From Platycnemis pennipes (lineage: Eukaryota; Arthropoda; Insecta; Odonata; Platycnemididae): a DNA stretch of 64,000 bases. Below are positions 57,505-64,000 of this stretch, one piece after another. Positions within the stretch are counted from its first letter, which is position 1. Each line of letters opens with the position of its first letter. The notes under the pieces were generated by a model. It saw nothing but the letters and a program-made list of their open reading frames with translations. It was not told where the DNA came from and ran no database searches. Location: the NCBI GenBank assembly GCA_933228895.1, contig OW121846.1:79000064-79064063 (forward strand), given 5' to 3'. The position numbers and the translations under genes are program-made.

Positions 57505-60500
57505 TTACCCTAACTCATACAAGAAAATCCTTAACCATTTCACCACTTTTACAGCCTCATCTATTGCAATATACTCTGTTTCAGTTGTTGATGCTGCCAC
57601 TATCCTCTGCTTCCTGCTTTGCCAAGTGGTTGCCCCTCCTGCCAAGGTAATTACAAAGCCACTGAAGGACTTTCTTCCCTCCATGTCATTATTCCAATCT
57701 GAATCTGTGTATACTTTCTCTGACTCTACCTTTTTCTCATATGTTATGCCCATACTGACTGTAGGTACCCTACAGGGATCTAAAAATATGCTTCACCTCT
57801 GTCCAATGCCTTACTTTGGCCATAATACAAAACTGGCTCTGACGGCAGGTGGCAAAAGCTAAGTCTGGTCTTGTGCCCATTGTAGGCAAAGGAGACTTAC
57901 AATGCCCCGATGACATTTTGCTTCCTCCATTGGAATTTCTGTTTCTGATGATTCATCTTACCTTTTCTGAACTTTCATCGGTGCAGATGAACTCTTGGTT
58001 TGGTCCATTCCAATACTCCAATACTCTCCTACTGCATGCCGATTGATCCATTTGGACAGAATTTTTGTAGTCTGTGGTAATTATTATTGAAAGGATCCAT
58101 TCAATCATCTCGAGTACATTTATTGGTTCAAGATTTTTGGTTACCAGTACCTTGGATAAATTTTCCTTAAATTTGTTTATTTCTTTTCCTTCTCCCCACG
58201 ATCCAATATCATTCAGGCATACAGCAATGATTAAACTGAACTCTTCATTGACATATACACATGGCTCACTCACACATTGATGACCGCCCAATATTTTGAA
58301 CTTGTTGTGTAGGTGCTCATGCTAGTCTTTATTTGCATGGTGCAATTAATAAAGGCTTCAATCTACAAACATAGTTCACACGGTACCTTAACTTGTCTTC
58401 AAAGCATTCTGGCTGCTCAAGATATATTTCATCCTTAAGGGGAGCATGCATATAGGCTGACCAGATATCAATATATTCAGTGTCCCATCCTCTTTCAGCA
58501 CCAATTGCCAAAAGTACACAAAAAATGTTAGTGCTCACAACAGGACTAAACGTTTCTAAATAATGAATTTGTAGAACCTGGGATAATCCTTGTGTTACAA
58601 GTCTTGCTTTCTATCTAGCCACCATTCCATCTTCATCAGTTTCAGTCCAAAACACCCACTTCGATCCAATCGCCTTCTTATTTCATAGCCTTTCCACTTC
58701 CCAGCATTCATTGCTGATCTAGTTTTTCATTTCACCTTTGCTTCTTTCCAATTGTTTGACATTTTCCCCCTCAACACCTGCTTAGCATTTGAAGGTACAG
58801 CATTTTTCTTTGACTCAATCATGCATTGCAATGCTCACAAGATGTGCACTTCCTTCGGTGTAGAGCCCTCTTACTTATTCTAAGACCAGTGGGTTCGACT
58901 CTATTGTCAACTTCTTCCCTATCTGCTTCTGTGCTGTCACTCTCACCATCCATCCAAAGGGTTTGGGTCTCCCTTCTTGGTTCATCAGAATCAGTCACTG
59001 CATTCTTGATTGGAAAAACGTTTTCTTTGAAAATAACATTTCTACTCATTAAAATTTTTCTTCTCTTTAGACTCCATAGCCGGTAACCTTTACTTCCTTC
59101 AGCATATCCCATGAATACAGTATTCTTCAGCTCTTAGATCCAGCTTTCTTCCCTTCACCTGAATCCAAGCCTAGCAACCGAACACTTCCATGCTTTCCAA
59201 TTCTTTCCATGGAAAAACTCCACAGTTCGATGGGTATTTTGAAATTAACTGCTGCTGATGGACACCTATTCCCTATGAAAACAGCAGTTCTTAATGCCTC
59301 TGCCCAAAAATGGTGCAGCACATTAGAATCAATAAACATACAGCGCACAAGATCAAAAAGTGTTTGGCTCATGAATTCACCCTTTCCATTTGCTCTGGGG
59401 AATATGGTACTGTCAGCCTTATAGCTTTTCGGCATTTATTCAAATGATGCTGAAAGTCATTCCTTAGATACTTGCCTCCATTGTCACTATGAAGGAATTT
59501 TATTTTCTTCTCTTGCATAGTCTCAACCCGATTCTGATGATTAATAATGTACTCAGTGCATCACTCTTTCTTTTTAGCATTTTTACTGTTACATAATGAG
59601 AAAAACCATGAATAAAGGTAAAGTCATATTGTGCTCCTCCTCCAGAAATGGGGTTTATTTTTCCAGTGACATCAGCATGTATGATATCCAACAAACCATT
59701 TGCTTTTGTTAACCCAACCCTAGGAAATGCTATTAAATGCTATACTATTCTCTCCATTCTCAAGGTACAGTCTGTTTTATTGCGCAACATGTATTCCCTT
59801 TTCAAACAAAGCTTTAATTACAAGAGCATTTTTATTCATCACAGTAAGGGAACCATCTCACATGACTATACCAAGACCCTTTTTCTCAATTTTTCAATAA
59901 GACATAAGGTTACCTGCCTATCCTGGTACAAACAAAGCCCTTGATAAATTGACCTTTCTGCCACCATATTCATCATTGAGAAAAAACTCAGCCACTCCAT
60001 ACCCTTCAACACTCGGGGATCTATCATCGCCAACATTTAAAAAACCACCCATCAAAAACACAAAATTATACAATTTTCCCAGACATGGGGTCATGTGGCT
60101 CGACGGACTGGAATGTAGGTATCACACTTCGGTTTAATATGTCATCCTTTCCTTGCTCACACACAAGGAGACACTCCTAGACCACAACACTTGCCCTTCC
60201 TGAATTATCATGGTTTTCGCCCAGTTCTCTACTCCTTTGCTGATGAAAACACTTAGCATAGCTGCAGTGCCTCGCCATGTGACCCGGCCTTCCACTCACA
60301 TAGCACAAAGATGACCTTGCAGCCTCGACTCTACTCCATTTTGCCTTCCTTCGTGAGGTATTGCCAGGATCTGCTCGAGCCCCCTCACCATCAGCACCTT
60401 GTCATGGGATGTCTTTGCTTCTTCTTTCTCCTGAAACTCTTCTTCTCTCTTCATCCTCGTCCTCCAGCAGCAACTTCTCCTTCACTTTCTTGACAGTGAG

Positions 60501-60780
60501 ATTTTTCTTCCTCCCTCTCCAAGCTGTGCATAAACCCCCATTAGACGTCAGGGGAAGCCTCAGCAAATAAATTACTGCCATTGGTCAATGCGGAAGTTCG
60601 AGGACACCGGAGTTAATAAATGTTCGATGAAGGTTGGCCATTTTGTACATATATTCACGCATGCTTGTGCATTCGTCCTTCCTAATGCTAACCATTTCCT
60701 TGAGCAACATTAGCGCAGAGAGTATGACTGTTTCGTAATCACTGGGAAAAATATTCTCCTCCATGGTGGGTAGGCGGAGT
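57505..60780 (-). pseudogene. Ty1/copia retrotransposon, gag-pol remnants
   Basis: The minus-strand order is gag, integrase, reverse transcriptase, RNase H, as in copia. Gag: SMREYMYKMANLHRTFINSG near 60680 and the knuckle CYVSGRPGHMARHC near 60280. Integrase: LDIIHADVTGKI near 59680, a catalytic-Asp block HSDNGGKYL near 59480, and FPRANGKGEFMSQTLFDL near 59380. Reverse transcriptase: LAIGAERGWDTEYIDIWSAY and EIYLEQPECFEDK (58329-58538), then IAVCLNDI near 58210, where YVDDI is usual. RNase H: VYTDSDWNNDMEGRKSFSGF and ASTTETEYIAI (57505-57753). Stops and frameshifts are frequent. No LTR pair was recognised. Confidence 0.85.
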
Positions 60781-61265
60781 TAAGAAGGATTGTAGTACAC
60801 CCCGTGGTGTGTAGCTACTCGCCCCTTACCCACCATTTACACTCCATGGCGGGTAAAGGGGAGAGGGGTACCTTGCATCTATACGCCCTGGTGTTCACAT
60901 GGCTACCCAACACTTACCTCCGCTCTACTCACTGTGGAGTGTAAGGGAGGTGTAACGCTACCCCTGCTCTACCCTAGCTTGGATGCGCATGGCTTACATG
61001 TCGCTACCAAATTCCTTTAGAAGAAAAGCCACCCAACCCATGTCGAAGAGTGTAATTTAGTTCATCTTTTGTTTCTGACATTTTTATACTCACTTGTTGT
61101 GAGAAGGGAGTAGGGGACATCCGTTTCTGCGTGACGCCATGATAGGACACACACCATAATGGGTGACAGTTATGTTCCTGATTAATATCCTTATGCATCA
61201 TGGGTTTCACCCGAGTTATTGTGATTAGAGTATTGTTTATGGGAACTTAAGAGTTTTTACAGAAA
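60781..61265 (+). other. Probable gypsy 5' LTR region
   Basis: The sequence up to 61265 is followed by TGGTGACGAGGAC, a common primer-binding-site-like start in Ty3/gypsy elements. The LTR should end just before it. Its start cannot be fixed because the 3' LTR lies outside the window. GC-rich, partly self-complementary words (CCTTACCCACC ... GGCGGGTAAAGGGG) occur at 60815-60870. Confidence 0.45.
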
Positions 61266-61321
61266 AATGGTGACGAGGACAAAGGTTTGTTTCGCGTGAC
61301 GTGGCATGAGGTTTTGATAAA

Positions 61322-62110
61322 GTGATCATGGCAGTCACCATGATGGGCTCGATTGGCTCCATTGGCAAGTTCATGTCTGGGGAAGACTGGTCATTCTATA
61401 AGGAAAGATTGGACCAATGTATCACCGCCAACAGCATTGATGATAAGAGAAAAGTGGCTGTACTTTTGATGGTAATAGGACAAAAGGCGTATACCACATT
61501 GCAGGACATTTGTGACCCCACCTTGCCAAGCACATTGCCTTTGGACGATCTTTGTCCAAAGTTAGAGAAGTTTTTCTCACCACAAGTAAGTATTTTCAGG
61601 CAAAGGGCAATGTTCTATGAATTGTGGCTAGAGTCCGATGAAGCAGTCAATGACTGGTTTGCGAAAGTTAAGATCGCTGCCATCCTATGCAAGTTTGGGC
61701 ACCAGTTTGATGATAAAGTGAGAGATAAATTTGTTACGGGACTTAAAACAGGGTAAATATTAGGTAGCCTGTGCGAGGAGAGTCCTATTTTACAACTGAC
61801 CAAATTGGTGGAAATAGTTTAGAGACGAGAAGCCAGCTTCTAGGAGAGCATGGTCCATGGCGTTCACAGATTCGTTGCGACATCATGCCCAGGTCCAAGA
61901 TGCCAAGGCGGCAAGGTAAAAGGAGCGGGTCAGCGTGGAGTGGAATGCGAAAATGAGAGAAGTGAGAGGAAAGTGCTGGAAGGGAAATCAGTCCCCAAGT
62001 GTTTCACGTGTGGCAAGGCGGACATTAAGTTCAGTGTGTGCAAATACAAAGGGTACAAATGTAGAATTTGCAACAAAGGGGGACGGACACCTTGGGGTGT
62101 TATGTAAAGC
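61322..62110 (+). pseudogene. Ty3/gypsy Gag
   Basis: The frame starting ATG at 61328 reads MAVTMMGSIGSIGKFMSGED and continues through WSFYKERLDQCITANSI and AMFYELWLESDEAVNDWFAK, the capsid region of insect gypsy elements. The frame breaks near 61756. In other frames the nucleocapsid follows at 61995-62105: CFTCGKADIKFSVC and YKCRICNKGG, then HLGVLCK after a shift, giving two CCHC-like knuckles. Protein-coding integrity is lost at two or more positions. Confidence 0.78.
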
Positions 62111-64000
62111 CAAAAGTGTTCTGGTCAACAGTGTAGAGGAGAGTGAGGAGGTGCCTCTGTTTAATTTAAACCCAAAGCAGGGACTGGAGCCTTGGCTGGT
62201 AAAGCTTTGGCTAGAAGGGGAAGTTTTTGATTTTGAGATAGATAAAGGCACCTCCTGTTTGTGGTCTGTCGGTCCGTCGGTAATCCCCGAATCATTGTTC
62301 AGAAAAAGTTATTGAATGTGAAAGTTCACCCCTCAAATATTAAATTGAGAACATGCGATGGAGGGCTAATTAATCCCATTGGGGAGGTGGAGTGCAAAGT
62401 TATTAAAGAGATGAATGAAAATGAGTTTAAATGTAAATTCCTTATTGTGAAAGAAGGTACAAGCCCACTGTTGGGTGGAGATATTCTAAAAGAGCTCAAC
62501 TTATTGACCTTTAATGTAAACCAATTACTGTTACACAAGGTGACTGATGATAATTGGAAATGTCTACTCTTTAAATTTCAGGGTCTTTTTGAAACAAAGC
62601 TAGGGACCTGTTCTACCACGATGGTCGACCTGGAGGTGGAGGAGAATGCAAGGTCTGTCTTTTGCAAGCCACGTCCAGTTCCTTTTGCCTTCAGGAAGGA
62701 AGTGGAACAGGAAATTTCTAGACTGGAAAAGGAAGGAGTGATTACAAAGGTTGACAGGTCAGATTGGGGGACACCCTTGGTGGTGGTGAGGAAGGAAAAT
62801 GGTGGTTTAAGTTTGTGTGGCGATTACGAAACCATGTTGAATAGGTACTTAACAGATCTACAACACCCATTACCCCTCATTGAACAGTTGTTCTCAGCTC
62901 TCCAATGGGCAGAGCACTTCACTAAATTAGATTTTAGAAATGCGTATAATCAATTGATGGTTTCCGATAGGTCTAAGAGATTGCTAGCATTGAGTATGCA
63001 CCTTGGGGTATTTGAGGTTAATAGATTACCATATGGTATTAAGCCAGCCTTTGCATTATTAAAAGGGGAGTGGAGAAAGTATTGCAAGGTGCACTGGGGG
63101 TTATTAATTTGGTAGATGATTTCCTAGTCACAAGGGCTTCCAAGGAGGAACATCTCAGAAATTTGAAAGCTGTATTTGAAAGGTGCAGGAGAGCGGGATT
63201 ACTGTTAAATATAAATAAGTGTTCTTTTCTCCAGCCACAAATTAAATATTTGGGCCACATTATCAGCAAGATGGGTCTGGCTAGGGATCCAGATAAGGTT
63301 AGGGCAATAACAGAGATACCCAGACCACAATCACTGAGGGAAGTATGGGCATTTCTGGGAATGGGCATATTATGGGCGATTCATTCCTAGGTTATCATGT
63401 GCTATTGTCATCACTGTATGATATAATGAGAAAGGAAAGTAAATTTTCATGGGGAAATAATTGTGAGGTAGCATTTACAAAGCCGGCTTCGAAGAAAATG
63501 TTGGCTCATTATAACCCCCATTTGCCACTTAGGGTAATGTATGATTCTTCCCAGGAAGGGTTAGGGGTAGCCCTGATGCCAATTTGCCCAAATGGTGAGT
63601 GCAGGTCAATTTGTTTCGTCTCCCATAAGTTATCACAAGCAGAAAGAAATTATTCGGTGGTGCATAGGGAAGCATTAGCTGTTTATTGGGGAGTCAAGAG
63701 GTTGTATCAATGTATGATGGGAAGGAAATTTGAGCTAATGACTGACCATAAAGCCCTGACAGCATTATTTGGGGAGAATAAGGGAATACCTTTGATGGCA
63801 GCAGGTAGATTTCAAAGGTGGGCAGCATATCTATCTGGATTTGATTACGTATTTAAGTATGTAAAAGGCGAAGAAAATGGAATTGCAGATGGACTCTCCC
63901 AATTACCTCTGACACACTCTGAAGAGAATGAAAATGAGGAGCAGGTGAGCAGTTTTCATTTCATTGAGGCATCTATTCCCATTAGTGGGAAGGATATCAG
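62111..64000 (+). pseudogene. Ty3/gypsy Pol (protease, reverse transcriptase, RNase H), runs off the window
   Basis: Protease remnant: GEVFDFEIDKGTSC, with DKG in place of the catalytic DTG. Reverse transcriptase: FCKPRPVPFAFRKEVEQEIS, VITKVDRSDWGTPLVVVRKE, FTKLDFRNAYNQLMVSD (catalytic Asp) and VNRLPYGIK. After a frameshift near 63060, INLVDDFLV (usual YIDDILV) and PQIKYLGHIISKMGL follow. RNase H from about 63530: LRVMYDSSQEGLGVALMP, SHKLSQAERNYSVVHREALA, ELMTDHKALTALFGEN and ENGIADGLSQLPL. The integrase would lie beyond 64000. Confidence 0.85.

Overview
The window reads as AT-rich intergenic DNA of an arthropod, packed with transposable elements. No complete host gene is visible. The arthropod call is an inference from the mix: P-type, piggyBac, Tc1, hAT, Harbinger and tnp2-type DNA transposons, Penelope-like elements (PLEs), I/Jockey-like and RTE-like LINEs, copia and gypsy elements, and a tRNA-derived SINE, with short GT-AG introns in the transposon genes. 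I cannot name the order or species. There are no bacterial operons, ribosome binding sites or CRISPR arrays. Domain names rest on motif recognition, since no search could be run.

Layout. 1-1262: PLE with reverse transcriptase and GIY-YIG nuclease (minus). 1565-6450: BED-finger hAT gene (minus), split by a 3.3 kb element with 236 bp terminal repeats (2766-6108) that carries its own broken transposase. 6825-13122: three nested hAT-like units. 13130-15620: no gene. 15635-15969: SINE. 16590-16836: Harbinger remnant. 18498-24861: a 6.4 kb two-gene transposon, the best preserved unit here. It encodes a tnp2-like transposase with a single in-frame stop and a DUF4806-type protein whose six recognised exons all splice in phase. 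It sits a few bases inside the 5' end of a LINE that continues at 24862-30513. 31540-34031: PLE, RTE and piggyBac remnants.

35087-43355: a second tnp2-type gene with a divergent BEN-like gene upstream. It is interrupted by a 1.6 kb element (37379-38981) and by a TTAA-flanked piggyBac-type element (40474-43139), which itself contains a 1.5 kb inverted-repeat unit. 44451-45464: Tc1/mariner-like transposase (minus). 45651-48760: P-element-like transposase (minus). 49017-49762: short-repeat unit. 52060-55217: piggyBac element. 55928-57362: non-autonomous element whose ends resemble those of the 18498-24861 element. 57505-60780: copia (minus). 61260-64000: gypsy, running off the window end.

Several insertions are bounded by target-site duplications whose removal rejoins the interrupted reading frame or LINE. 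The window is therefore a readable stratigraphy of successive insertions. The most interesting points are the near-intact tnp2/DUF4806 element and its likely non-autonomous relatives, the BEN/tnp2 divergent pair, the uncharacterised long-TIR element at 2766-6108, and two PLE-like palindromes that may hold hammerhead-type motifs.
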